DNA from: Neocallimastix lanati (nom. inval.)
Taxonomy: Eukaryota; Neocallimastigomycota; Neocallimastigomycetes; Neocallimastigales; Neocallimastigaceae
Reading direction: 5' to 3'
Length of the DNA: 64,000 nt
Assembly: GCA_016946835.1 (NCBI GenBank)
Contig: JACVTC010000099.1
Coordinates: forward strand, 16,001-80,000
Under the pieces are notes generated by a model. That model saw only the letters and a list, made by a program, of their open reading frames with translations. It did not search any database and was not told where the DNA came from. Within the stretch, counting starts at the first letter, position 1, and each line of letters opens with the position of its first letter. Made by a program: the position numbers and the translations under genes. Below, piece after piece: positions 19,363-30,143 of the stretch.

Positions 19363-20460
19363 TTCCCCCTTAAACCTAATTATTCATTAATGAATAAATT
19401 GGTTTACTGGTGAATATGTGTATTTAAAATTATCCTTATTCTATAATATTATACACTTGATACTATCAAACAATAAATTATTTCTTTTCTAACCTAACTT
19501 TTAATTTTACATGAATAAAATATTTTACATTATATTAATTCCTTAATTAAATTTAAATATTGCTAAAATAATTTCTTAAATATATTTTTAATCTAATAAT
19601 TTCCCCCTAAAACTAAATATTTAATATTTTTACACCTTTAATAAGTATTAGATGAATCTATGTCATCTTTAATATAAAATAATTATGTGGTTTATATATA
19701 CCATTTATATATGATGGAAACCTTTCTCTTGAAGGGTGATATTATACCATCTAAAATATGTGAATACCTCATATATTGAGTTTTTACATCACTTTCAATT
19801 ATAATCACTTTATAGATTAGCGTTAACTTTTTATATATATTCGCTTTGTAGTTTTAGCGATAACTATTAAAATAAATTGTTAATTATATATTGGTGTACT
19901 TGATAAATTTTAATCTTGGGTATTAAAATTGATTACATTTATAGTAAATTATATTATTCTAGCCATTTAGACCTTTAGTAAATAATGTAAATTACGTAAT
20001 ATTTTGCTAACGTTCATAGTTTTAGTTTATTTCTCTTTGTAGGCTAATTTTTGTTTAATTTCTCTTATTGAGTTAATTTTTATTCAAATTAGTTAGCTTT
20101 CATTTTAGCTTTCATTAATATTTTACGTTCACTATTCCCCCTAAAATCCGAATTTCTAAAAGAGTTTTATATATTTGGATTTTCTCATCATTAAAATATT
20201 AATGATATAAGTTTAATTTATAACTTCATGAATATTTTGTAATCAATAAATATAGCTTGTAGATGAATAAACCTCATCTGTTTGTATATAACTCATGGTT
20301 AATTTTATTATATTATATATTTATTATATTATACTTTTCATTATGAAGGTATGTATTAAATTAGTATTAAATTAGTTATTATCTAAACCCATTTCATGCT
20401 AAGTTTAATAATACTATTATTGTTAGAATGCACCCATTTCACGCTAGGAATTACCATTCT
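19363..20460 (-). other. Unidentified sequence with three polypurine-like tracts
   Basis: About 1.1 kb of non-repetitive A/T-rich sequence behind the LTR. TTCCCCC(T)TAAA words occur at 19363, about 19603 and about 20135. A short direct duplication (ACCCATTTCAYGCTA) occurs at 20388 and 20433. It may be 3' noncoding DNA of the LTR element; no pol motif was found. Confidence 0.35.
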
Positions 20461-20465
20461 ATTAT

Positions 20466-21233
20466 TATAAAGTTTTGATTTAAAAAATAGATTATAAGTC
20501 AAAAATTATAATAACACTAAATAACACAAAAATGTTTTATAAACAAATAAGTTTTATTATATTTAGATTTTAAAATAATTAATTATTAGTGTTATTAACA
20601 ATAAATCGTTAATAACAATTACATCGATTAAAATACATGAAATTTGGTTAACTATTTATATTTTTATCTTATTACATTTATAATATATAATTCCTATTGA
20701 ATTATATTATCTAACTATTTATTTAAAAACAATACTAACCTAAACTAATAATAAATAATTAACTATTACTAAATAAAGAGAATTATAATTAATAACTAAA
20801 ATAAATATAAACAATTTCAATCAAGCTCATTTATTATTTATTTATTATTTAAATATTATTAATAAATTCTTATTATATTTTCTATTTAAAATTAATATAA
20901 AAGTTGTCATAATTATTTAATATGATTTTAGCATAAAATGCCGCAAGTTTCAACATGACTAATTGCATAGTTTCATGTTGTTAATTTATCTTGTAAAAAA
21001 CCTTAACTCTTATTATTTAAATTAAATTACATAAAAAAGAAATGATTTTCAATTACTAGTTTCACAAGAGAAATTTTTAATTTATTAATATGATTGGGAA
21101 GAAGTCGAAGTTTTGTTTAAAATTATTTGCAATAATTTTATACACGTGATTTTTAATAGATTTATTTCAATTTTACTTAAATTTATGATTAAATTTAATT
21201 AAAATTTATAAAGATATTAATAATATCTTTACA
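20466..21233 (-). repeat. 3' LTR of gypsy element
   Basis: 768 bp. On the minus strand it starts TGTAAAGATATTATTAATAT and ends CAAAACTTTATA. The first 21 bases form a near-perfect palindrome. It is identical to the other LTR except at 20823. Confidence 0.9.
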
Positions 21234-21270
21234 ATCTCGCCCCTTAAGTCGAGCTCCTGCGAGATTAACT

Positions 21271-24200
21271 TTAAGAAGGAAGATCAATTACAAAAGGTTG
21301 ATATTTATGTCTAACATAGTACTCGTTTGCATCATCAGGTGGTTGACAGAATTCGTTGTTAACATTCGAAGATTTGTTCTTCTTTTCTTTTCTGTAATAT
21401 TCTTGTACTAATTGTCTATCAAGAATTTGATCTTCATCAATCCAAGTATTTTCACTAAAATCGCATCCTTTCCATTTAATCAAGTATCGATTCTTATTGT
21501 TAAAGGTTTTCATTTTAATTATTCTTTCAGGAGTTCTATCAATTGTATCCGTATTAAGATTAATATTTCTTCTACGAGTATTTCTTCTGTTTGAAAATTC
21601 ATTTTCATGATAAGGTTCGAGAAGTGAAACATGAAATACAGGGTGACAACGCATATTATTAGGAAGTTTAAGTTCGTACGCTAAGTCACTAACTTTTCTT
21701 ATTATTTCAAAAGGTCCTATTAGTTGATCAGATAATTTTCTATTTTTCTTTGTTGTATTACCCTTTAAAAGATAAACTTTATTTCCTACTTTAAAATCTG
21801 GAGAATCCATTCTTTTCAGATCTGCATATTTCTTATAAGTCTTTTTTGCTTGCTCTAAGTTTTCTTTTAAAAATTTAATGTTTTCATTAATATTTAATAT
21901 TCTTTTCTCAGCTCTATGCGGATTCTCATTTGAAGGAATTTCAGGATTAAATTTCGGATTAAAACCATAATTTGCAAAAAATGGTGATTGATTTATTGAC
22001 TGTTGTAAAGTATTATTATAGGAAAATTCTGCAAAAGGTAATAAATCAAGCCAGTTATTTTGCTTTTCATTGATGAAACAACGAAGATATTGTTCCAATA
22101 TCGAGTTCACCCTCTCCGTTTGACCATCGGTCTGCGGATAATAAGCAGTAGAAAAAGAATGCTTAATATTTAAAAGAGAGCAAAGACGATTCCAAAAATC
22201 AGAGGTAAACTGAGAACCACGATCAGAAATAATAGAATCGGGGAAACCATGAAGTTTAAAAATATTAGCAATGAAAGAATCAGCAGCAATAGAGGCCGTA
22301 GGAAGACATCTAAAAGGTATAAAATGAGCCATTTTAGTTAAGCGATCCACAACAACCATTATAGTGGTCATATCTTTGGATTTCGGAAGTTCAACAATAA
22401 AATCCATAGAGATAGCAGACCAGGCTCTATTTGGTGTAGAAAGTGGAGAAAGTAAACCATATGGCTTATGTCTTGGGATTTTGGATTTTGAACAAATTTC
22501 ACAAGATTTAATAAACATTTTAACATCTTTTTGTAATTTAGGCCACCAGAAATTACGAGAAATAAGTTCAATAGTTTTATTAATTCCAAAATGACCAGCA
22601 GAAATAGAGTCATGATGGAGTTCTAAAACTCTTATTCTAATTTTATTGGGAACATAAATTAAATTTTCAAAAAGTAAATAACCATTTTTGTCAAGAGAAA
22701 ATTTATCGATTTTACTAAAAGGGGGATCTTTTGATTTATCATTTTTAAGAAATTCAGTTATTTTGCAATAGAATTCATCATTAGCTAGAGAATCATGAAT
22801 AGAGGAGATTAAAGAATCATTCTTAAAACTACATGAATTAATAACGCATGAAATAGGACGAACACTAGCAAATAAATGATCACTACGTCTTGATAAAATA
22901 TCTGGTTTACCTGACTTTTTACCAGCTCTGTAAATTAGTTTAAAATCAAATCTAGATAAGAATTCATACCAACGAATTTGGCGTTGGGAAAGAAGTTCAG
23001 GTTTTCGAGGGAAAGTTAAATTCTTATGATCAGTATAAATAATAAACTGATGGCGAGCTCCTTCTAAGTAATGTCTCCATCCTTCCAATGCAACTTTAAT
23101 AGCAAGAAGTTCTTTGTCGTAGATAGGGTAATTTCTTTGGGATTTAGTTAAGCTAGTAGAAATAAAAGCAATTGGATGCAAATGCCCATCAAATTCCTGA
23201 GAAAGAATTGCACCTACAGCAAAATTACTAGCATCAGTTTCAACAATGAATTGTTTGTTGCTATCAGGATGTTTCAAAATAGGAGCAGTAGTAAATAATT
23301 CTTTTAAAGTATCAAACGCTTTTTGTTGTTCAGAACTCCAATTAAAAGGAACATTTTTTCTAGTTAATTTGTGGAGAGGATTTGCAATTTTCGCAAAGTC
23401 TTTAATAAAAATTCTGTAATAATTACAAAGTCCAATAAACGATTGAATTTCTTTAACGTTTGTTGGAACAGGCCAATCTAAAATTGCTTTAACTTTTTCT
23501 TTATCCATTTTAATTCCATCTCTTGATAAAACATAACCAAGAAAAGTAGTTTCAGTTACATCAAATTCACACTTTTCTAATTTAACAACTAAATGATTCT
23601 CTAACAATTTTCTTAAAACTTTCTTAACATGTACATGATGTTCTTCTAAAGTATTAGAATAAATTAAAATGTCATCAATATAAGAGATTACAAAATCATC
23701 TAAGTAATCACTGAGGACATCATTTATAAAATGTTGGAATGTAGCAGGGGCATTCTTAAGCCCAAAAGGCATAACGAGATATTCAAAGTGCCCGTATCTT
23801 GTACGAAAGGCAGTTTTGTACTCGTCACCTTCTTTAATTCTTACTAAGTTATAAGCAGATTTTAAATCTAACTTAGTAAAATATTTAGCACCTTTAACTC
23901 TATCCAACAATTCACTAATTAAAGGAAGTGGATAAGAGTTACGGATGGTCATTTCGTTCAATTTTCTATAATCAATAACTAGTCTATAAGTACCATCCTT
24001 TTTTCTAACAAATAAAATAGGTGCACCAGCAGGAGAAGAAGATTTCCTAATAAAACCCTTTTTTAAATTCTCTTCTAAATATTTCTTTAATTCTTCTCTC
24101 TCCGTTTCAGTTAAAGGGTACAACGGACCATAAAATAGACTACAATTATCTTTTAATTTAATTTCACAATCATAATTACGATGCGGAGGTAACACATTAC

Positions 24201-26091
24201 AATTATTTTCATTAAACACTTCTTTAAACATCAAATAGATTTCAGGTACTTCGACCTTTTCACCATCTTTATTTAAATTATTATTTTCATCATTACATTT
24301 TTCAATTACATTTAATTTCTTACATTTACTAGACTCACAAATTTTCTTTAAAATCCTTAAACTATTAGTACTAATTTTACTATCACAATTCATAACAATA
24401 ATATCATCACTATCGCTAAAGTTATCACTATCACTAATGCTATCACTAAAATTATCTAACATAAAAGTATCATTAATATCACTATCACTATCATAATTAT
24501 TAAATTCAGAGCAAGTTCTAATACGAGTTCGGCGGCCACGAATAGAAATTTCTTCTTCTGAGTCAGAGTCGGAATCAGAGTCAAAGAGAGGTTTTCTTTT
24601 TCTTGATTCTTCAATAATAACTTTGTTTTCTTCTAGGTTGGTAGCAGGTTCTTTTCCTTTGTTCCTTTTCTTGTTCTTGTTTTTCCTTTTTCTTTTACCA
24701 TTGTTACAATGTCTTGCACAGAAACCGGATCCGAAAGAAATCTTCTTTGCGTCATGGTAGTTGTAGGGGGAGTGCTTATTGATCCATGGTAAACCCAAGA
24801 TAATATCAACATCAGGAATCCTGAGAACATAGAGTTGAATCGTTTCCAAGTGGTTCCTTAAACGAAGAACGCATTTCTCAGTTTCCTTTTTTACTGATGA
24901 AACACCATATCCAAGACCAGTAACACGGAAAGGTTCTTCGATTTCTTTTGTTTTAATTCCAAAGGCTTTAGCGAATTCAGGATGGATAAAATTAAGATCA
25001 GAACCAGAATCGATCAGAACTCTTGCTTTTACTTCTTCTGTATCGTTTGTTTTAATATAGAAATCAATGATATTACTTTTCTTTGTCAAAAGTGAGTTTT
25101 GTTCTTCCACGATTTTTCTAACTTTGACAATATCTTCTTGGCTGTTGATTCTTCTAATTCTTCTTAAACTACTTGAGGGTGTGGTAGCGGTGTTTTCTTG
25201 TTTACTGATAATCTTGACTCCGGCAGGTTTCTTCTTATTTGGACAGTTAAAATGGCGATGACCTGGTTTTTTACAATAATAGCACAATCCTTTCCTTCTT
25301 TCTTCATCTCTTGAATTCGAGTTTTCTTGATATAATTTCTGGTTAGAAGGGAAGTAACTTGTATTCGTTTGTCCTCTCTTAATTCTGTATAAATCTATTT
25401 CCATTGGATCACTAGTAGACGCATGATTATTATTATTTATTTCCTTACGATGGTAATAATTATGATAGAAAAATTCATTTATTTCATGTCTCTTAGTTAA
25501 GCTTTCGATACTAAGGACATCAGTGAAAAGTCTTCTTAAGTTGTTGGGATTTGGATTTACCACTACAAGGTGCTCCCTCATCTTGTAGTGAAGTCCTTTT
25601 ACAAACATATAAATCTTAGCAGAATCGTTAAAATCTGAATGTCTGCTGATTTTATTAAATTCATTTATATACTCACTAACATGACCAAATTTATGTTGTC
25701 GGATGCTGCATAATTTACCGTTTGCGACAACTGTGCTCATGTCCTGCTCTCCAAATTGATTTCTTAATTCTTGAATAAAATCTTCATAAACATTGAGCAG
25801 GGGATCATTATTTCTTCGCAAGTTTGAGGCCCATATCAAGGGATCACCGACAAGATAAGAAATTATAAATCTGACCTTTGTATGGTCGTTATTGAAACCT
25901 TGTGGATTGGCTTCCATAGCTATTTCAGCTCTTGTAAGGAAGCCATCAAAGTCCTTCTTGATTCCAGAAAATAGCGGTGGTTCGTTAACAATCTTTTGAT
26001 TGTTACGGGGCAGAACTTGATGATTCTCTTGATTCATTTCTTGCAGGTTAAGGTCTTCGAATCTTCTTATTAGGTTGTTAAATCCCTCCAA
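21271..26091 (-). CDS. Gag-Pol polyprotein of Ty3/gypsy chromovirus
   Basis: One intact 1606-aa ORF encodes all retrotransposition proteins with no frameshift between gag and pol. In order: gag (about 1-250); zinc knuckle Cys270-x2-Cys273-x4-His278-x4-Cys283; aspartic protease with DSGS at 361-364 and ILGLPW at 431-436; an unusual Lys/Arg then Asp/Ser-rich spacer (about 475-575); reverse transcriptase with Asp742 (FTKLDLKSAY) and YIDD at 804-807; RNase H with Asp953, Glu994 and Asp1021; integrase with its HHCC finger (to Cys1197/Cys1200) and DDE residues Asp1230, Asp1290 and Glu1326; and a C-terminal chromodomain (about 1521-1567, YLIKWKG...ENTWIDEDQIL). The chromodomain is known in such elements to direct integration to marked chromatin. 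The ATG at 26089-26091 is the first in frame and gives a complete gag. Confidence 0.95.
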   Translation of the reverse strand: MEGFNNLIRRFEDLNLQEMNQENHQVLPRNNQKIVNEPPLFSGIKKDFDGFLTRAEIAMEANPQGFNNDHTKVRFIISYLVGDPLIWASNLRRNNDPLLNVYEDFIQELRNQFGEQDMSTVVANGKLCSIRQHKFGHVSEYINEFNKISRHSDFNDSAKIYMFVKGLHYKMREHLVVVNPNPNNLRRLFTDVLSIESLTKRHEINEFFYHNYYHRKEINNNNHASTSDPMEIDLYRIKRGQTNTSYFPSNQKLYQENSNSRDEERRKGLCYYCKKPGHRHFNCPNKKKPAGVKIISKQENTATTPSSSLRRIRRINSQEDIVKVRKIVEEQNSLLTKKSNIIDFYIKTNDTEEVKARVLIDSGSDLNFIHPEFAKAFGIKTKEIEEPFRVTGLGYGVSSVKKETEKCVLRLRNHLETIQLYVLRIPDVDIILGLPWINKHSPYNYHDAKKISFGSGFCARHCNNGKRKRKNKNKKRNKGKEPATNLEENKVIIEESRKRKPLFDSDSDSDSEEEISIRGRRTRIRTCSEFNNYDSDSDINDTFMLDNFSDSISDSDNFSDSDDIIVMNCDSKISTNSLRILKKICESSKCKKLNVIEKCNDENNNLNKDGEKVEVPEIYLMFKEVFNENNCNVLPPHRNYDCEIKLKDNCSLFYGPLYPLTETEREELKKYLEENLKKGFIRKSSSPAGAPILFVRKKDGTYRLVIDYRKLNEMTIRNSYPLPLISELLDRVKGAKYFTKLDLKSAYNLVRIKEGDEYKTAFRTRYGHFEYLVMPFGLKNAPATFQHFINDVLSDYLDDFVISYIDDILIYSNTLEEHHVHVKKVLRKLLENHLVVKLEKCEFDVTETTFLGYVLSRDGIKMDKEKVKAILDWPVPTNVKEIQSFIGLCNYYRIFIKDFAKIANPLHKLTRKNVPFNWSSEQQKAFDTLKELFTTAPILKHPDSNKQFIVETDASNFAVGAILSQEFDGHLHPIAFISTSLTKSQRNYPIYDKELLAIKVALEGWRHYLEGARHQFIIYTDHKNLTFPRKPELLSQRQIRWYEFLSRFDFKLIYRAGKKSGKPDILSRRSDHLFASVRPISCVINSCSFKNDSLISSIHDSLANDEFYCKITEFLKNDKSKDPPFSKIDKFSLDKNGYLLFENLIYVPNKIRIRVLELHHDSISAGHFGINKTIELISRNFWWPKLQKDVKMFIKSCEICSKSKIPRHKPYGLLSPLSTPNRAWSAISMDFIVELPKSKDMTTIMVVVDRLTKMAHFIPFRCLPTASIAADSFIANIFKLHGFPDSIISDRGSQFTSDFWNRLCSLLNIKHSFSTAYYPQTDGQTERVNSILEQYLRCFINEKQNNWLDLLPFAEFSYNNTLQQSINQSPFFANYGFNPKFNPEIPSNENPHRAEKRILNINENIKFLKENLEQAKKTYKKYADLKRMDSPDFKVGNKVYLLKGNTTKKNRKLSDQLIGPFEIIRKVSDLAYELKLPNNMRCHPVFHVSLLEPYHENEFSNRRNTRRRNINLNTDTIDRTPERIIKMKTFNNKNRYLIKWKGCDFSENTWIDEDQILDRQLVQEYYRKEKKNKSSNVNNEFCQPPDDANEYYVRHKYQPFVIDLPS

Positions 26092-26488
26092 TTTGATTAT
26101 TTTAAATTGACTTAAATTTTTGCAATTTCTTTAACAAAAATATCAAACAAATAAATATTTCAAACTATAACGTTTTTTCATCTAGTCGATCTAGCTCTAT
26201 CCTTTGAAGCGGTGCTGTCGAGTAAACGAAACGTTATAAATTAAAATATTAAAGGTTTATGTTTTTTCGAATCTTGTTCTAAGACGTGTAATTGTAATTT
26301 CGGTAGCAATATTATAGAGCTGGTGGCAATATTCTGAAACTGGTAGCAATAATCTAAAACTGGTAGCAATAATCTAAAACTGGTAAAAAATATTTTGAAT
26401 CAAGCCACACACAAGCCACTGTTAACGTATCACGTGTTATAATCTTGACTTATAACGTATTTTATTGAGAGAAAAAGGTAATTGTTAT
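26092..26488 (-). other. 5' leader of gypsy element
   Basis: About 400 bp between the 5' LTR and the gag ATG. It has four or five ~20-bp repeats with CTGGTAGCAATAATCTAAAA near 26320-26390. The sequence next to the LTR (ATAACAATTACC, complement) shows no obvious match to a usual tRNA primer site. Confidence 0.6.
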
Positions 26489-27256
26489 TATAAAGTTTTG
26501 ATTTAAAAAATAGATTATAAGTCAAAAATTATAATAACACTAAATAACACAAAAATGTTTTATAAACAAATAAGTTTTATTATATTTAGATTTTAAAATA
26601 ATTAATTATTAGTGTTATTAACAATAAATCGTTAATAACAATTACATCGATTAAAATACATGAAATTTGGTTAACTATTTATATTTTTATCTTATTACAT
26701 TTATAATATATAATTCCTATTGAATTATATTATCTAACTATTTATTTAAAAACAATACTAACCTAAACTAATAATAAATAATTAACTATTACTAAATAAA
26801 GAGAATTATAATTAATAACTAAAATAAATATAAACAATTTCAATCGAGCTCATTTATTATTTATTTATTATTTAAATATTATTAATAAATTCTTATTATA
26901 TTTTCTATTTAAAATTAATATAAAAGTTGTCATAATTATTTAATATGATTTTAGCATAAAATGCCGCAAGTTTCAACATGACTAATTGCATAGTTTCATG
27001 TTGTTAATTTATCTTGTAAAAAACCTTAACTCTTATTATTTAAATTAAATTACATAAAAAAGAAATGATTTTCAATTACTAGTTTCACAAGAGAAATTTT
27101 TAATTTATTAATATGATTGGGAAGAAGTCGAAGTTTTGTTTAAAATTATTTGCAATAATTTTATACACGTGATTTTTAATAGATTTATTTCAATTTTACT
27201 TAAATTTATGATTAAATTTAATTAAAATTTATAAAGATATTAATAATATCTTTACA
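26489..27256 (-). repeat. 5' LTR of gypsy element
   Basis: 768 bp, the partner of 20466-21233, with one mismatch at 26846. As the 5' LTR of this minus-strand element it should hold the promoter; no specific box can be assigned in such A/T-rich DNA. Confidence 0.9.
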
Positions 27257-27261
27257 ATTAT

Positions 27262-27875
27262 ATTTCCCTTAAATATTTGTGATATTATATTATTGTAAAA
27301 TATATTATATGGGATCTCTGGCATATAGTCTCCTCCATTATTGTTGTTAATTTATATATATATGCGTTTGATATGTATAAATACGGGTTAATATAACTAT
27401 ACTTTAAATAATATGCTTTGTGGTTGAGCAAATAACCATTTTTTAATATGTAATTGCATAAGAAAAATAACATATACTGATAAATTGTATTAGATATATT
27501 TATAGAGTAGAATAGTTTATTTTAGCATAAATTCTTTGTGAATAGAATAGTTTATTAAAAGCCTAAAGATTTCTTTATTAAGATATCAATTTATCAATAT
27601 TGTATTTATGATTTGTTTCTTAATAGGATATGTTTTATAGTATATAAAAGTTATTTTAATGATTAATTAATATTATTGCAAGATTTTCGATAAAATATTC
27701 TATGTGATAAAGATATATTTTCTATTATATGCTTTAATGTATTTTCTACTGACTTAATGGTTTAAAGAGTTTAGTAAATCATTAATATCTTCTCCTAAAA
27801 TTTTATTTTATTTTTTTTTTTTTTAAATATGAATTCTATAAAATAAAATGAAATTTTCTAATTATTAATATTAAT
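27262..27875. other. Intergenic A/T-rich spacer
   Basis: It lies between the gypsy element and the 3' end of the eIF4G-like gene. No coding, RNA or repeat was recognised. Confidence 0.5.
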
Positions 27876-29356
27876 TTAATCATCAAAAGTAATCTTTTGA
27901 CCTTGTGGTTTTGGAGCAGTTGGTTTTCCTCCAAATCTGACGACCTCTACGGTTACCTCTACGGTTACCAACGCGGTTACCTCCATTTCCACCGTTGTTT
28001 CTTTCTGGAGCATAATCTAAACGAATGTTACGACCATCAACTTCAGTACCAGAAAGTTCAAGAGCTTTGGTAGCAGCATCAACATCATCAAATTCAACAT
28101 AACCGAAACCCTTCTTTTTACCGGTTTCCTTTTCAGTTGGAATACGAATGGAAATAATATTACCATATTCACCGAACATATCAGATAATTTTTGTTCGGA
28201 AGTGTTCCAACTTAAGTTACCAATGAAAACAGTCTTGCTTGGAGCACTTCTTGGCTTGTTATCGTAATTCTTTGGCTTGTTAGATTTGTTTGGAGAATTA
28301 GCAATATCTAATCTAACTTCACGACCATCAAGTTCCTTACCATTGTACTCTTTAACAGCCTTTTCATTTTCTTTGTGAATTTCTGCAATAGTTTTTGGTC
28401 CATTACCCTTAGACTTCCACTTATTCTTTCTTAATTCAATGATATCCATTAACATAAATCTCATTCTACTTGGTAAAGCCTTGTTCTTACTAAGTTCGGC
28501 CATTTCAACGAAGTATCTTCTCCAGTCTCTGCTCCATTCCATTAAATTCTCATTATTCTTTTCAGAAGCAATTAATTTTTTGGCTCTCAACCTTATTACC
28601 TACAGTTCTAAATAATAAACATAAATATTCAACACTTTCCTCATCTGGTTCCTGTAATTGATGGAATAAAGTCCTGAAACAGAAACGAATAATTTTTTGT
28701 GTAATTATTTGGCACATGTAAAGTTCACCAATAAAACGGATGTTACCAAGTGAACGACGCTTCTTTTTAATACGTTTAGATTGCTTCCTAGAGTATTCTA
28801 ATTTTTCTTCATCTGTCATTTCACAAACTGGCTTTTCATTATCATCATTATCACTCCATCTGTTATCTTTGTTGTTTTCGAATTCTTCTTGACAAAGATT
28901 TAACAAAAACTTTCTGAAAATGTTGTTATTTGTATCCCTAATATTAACCCACTTTTGTTTCTTTGGTAATTCTTCGTTAATGTATTGACATAACTTAGCA
29001 TATAAACAACCAAAGTTTGGTTCATCAATAGCCTTATCGAAAATTTCTTTAACAATATCCTTAAGAGTTTCTTCATCTTCAATACCAATATCAACAATTT
29101 GATCTGCAAGAATTTTGGAATTTTCTAAAGTTAATTCATTTAAGATATCTTTAACCTTACAAAGTTTAAGTTTAACTTCAAGATCATTAATATTCTTTTC
29201 ACTTAGTGTAACCATTTTCCAAGCATTTTCTGATTTTTCCAATGGCTTAACTTGTGGAAGTGCTTCTTGTTGTTGTTGTTTACGAAAGTATAATCTTAAG
29301 TATGATCTTTCGACACCTCTACGAGAAGATTGATTAGATTCGTTTCTCTTACCCAT
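27876..29356 (-). CDS. eIF4G-type MIF4G domain fused to an RRM, two frameshifts
   Basis: The first frame (ATG 29354-29356, to 28562) starts MGKRNESNQSSRRG and enters the eIF4G core: ENAWKM, EKIFDKAIDEPNF-type helix, then RRSLGNIRFIGELYMCQIIT and EPDEESVEYLCLLFRTVGNK. The frame breaks at a six-A run near 28580. The next frame continues with LPSRMRFMLMDIIELRKNKW and GPKTIAEIHKENEK, then an RRM with VFIGNLSWNTSEQKL (RNP2) and KKGFGYVEFDD (RNP1). A Gly/Arg-rich tail follows. Near 27945 a second shift would give RFGGKPTAPKPQGQKITFDD and a stop at 27876-27878. The MIF4G fold binds eIF4A/eIF3 in translation initiation; the RRM most resembles the gar2/Nsr1 (nucleolin) type. The usual long eIF4G N-terminus with the eIF4E site is absent. 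It is either a frameshifted paralogue or a real gene with homopolymer errors. Confidence 0.8.
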
Positions 29357-29429
29357 TTTACTTTGACGCTTATTTTGGCTATTATAATTTTTAATTCGAA
29401 AGCTATTTGTATAATGGAGTAATATTCTT

Positions 29430-30015
29430 TTATATAAAATAAAAAATTTTCCAAAAAAAAAAAAATTAAAAAATAAAAAAAGTGAATAAGATAAATATAC
29501 TTTTTTTTACTTTATATATAAAATTAAAATTAGACATAGCATAAAAATCCTTAACTAAAATTAAGCTTATTTGATTATAATATATTCGTTATAAAAGACA
29601 TTAGAATTAAAATTATTATTTGACATTATATTTTTTATTAAATAAATTTTGGACATCTGTTTTAATTTATTATAGTTACTATTTATTATTTATTTTTTGT
29701 TAGAAATAAGTTTAATATAATAAATAAACAATAAATGTAAAATAAATTAATATAAATTAAAGTATAAATAAACTTTACTATAAAAAATAAATTTATGTAT
29801 ATTGTGGCTCATATCATTAAATGGGGGAGAGCGAGTTTCGGAACCGCACATGATTAGATATAAGCCATATCTTTTTGAGATGGCGTATTATATATAAATT
29901 ATTTTATATAAATAATTAAATAATAATTAAATATATATTTTATTATATAAATCATCATTTTTTTTGAAATATATCACATTTTAAATATTTTGAATTAATA
30001 TTACTACTAAAAAAT
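29430..30015. repeat. Copy of dispersed block with single MULE-type end
   Basis: 29430-29820 repeats 12850-13219. It is followed by GGGGGAGAGCGAGTTTCGGA and the ATATAAGCC/GAGATGGCG sequence of the MULE TIR. 29860-30015 matches 18240-18405. The matching right TIR and the transposase are absent, so this is a solo-end or deleted version of the 13220-18237 locus. Confidence 0.8.
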
Positions 30016-30092
30016 GGTGTCCATTTCGCAAAATGTGGCTTAAAAATTTTAAAAAATAAACATAAATAAATAAAATAAATAATAAAAAATAT

Positions 30093-30143
<51 letters not shown>

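Larger units (their letters stand above)
20466..27256 (-). mobile_element. Ty3/gypsy chromovirus, complete, very young
   Basis: A 6.8-kb LTR retrotransposon on the minus strand with LTRs at 20466-21233 and 26489-27256. The LTRs are the same length and differ at one base I could find (20823 A, 26846 G). The flanks 20461-20465 and 27257-27261 are both ATTAT, a probable 5-bp target duplication. Inside is a single intact gag-pol ORF and, next to the 3' LTR, a purine tract (TTAAGGGGCGAG, complement). It should be recently active and may still be competent. Confidence 0.9.

Noticed and set aside
22364-22613. Overlapping open frames on both strands within the gypsy pol gene
   Set aside because: They are shadows of the 1606-codon ORF, which has all expected domains.
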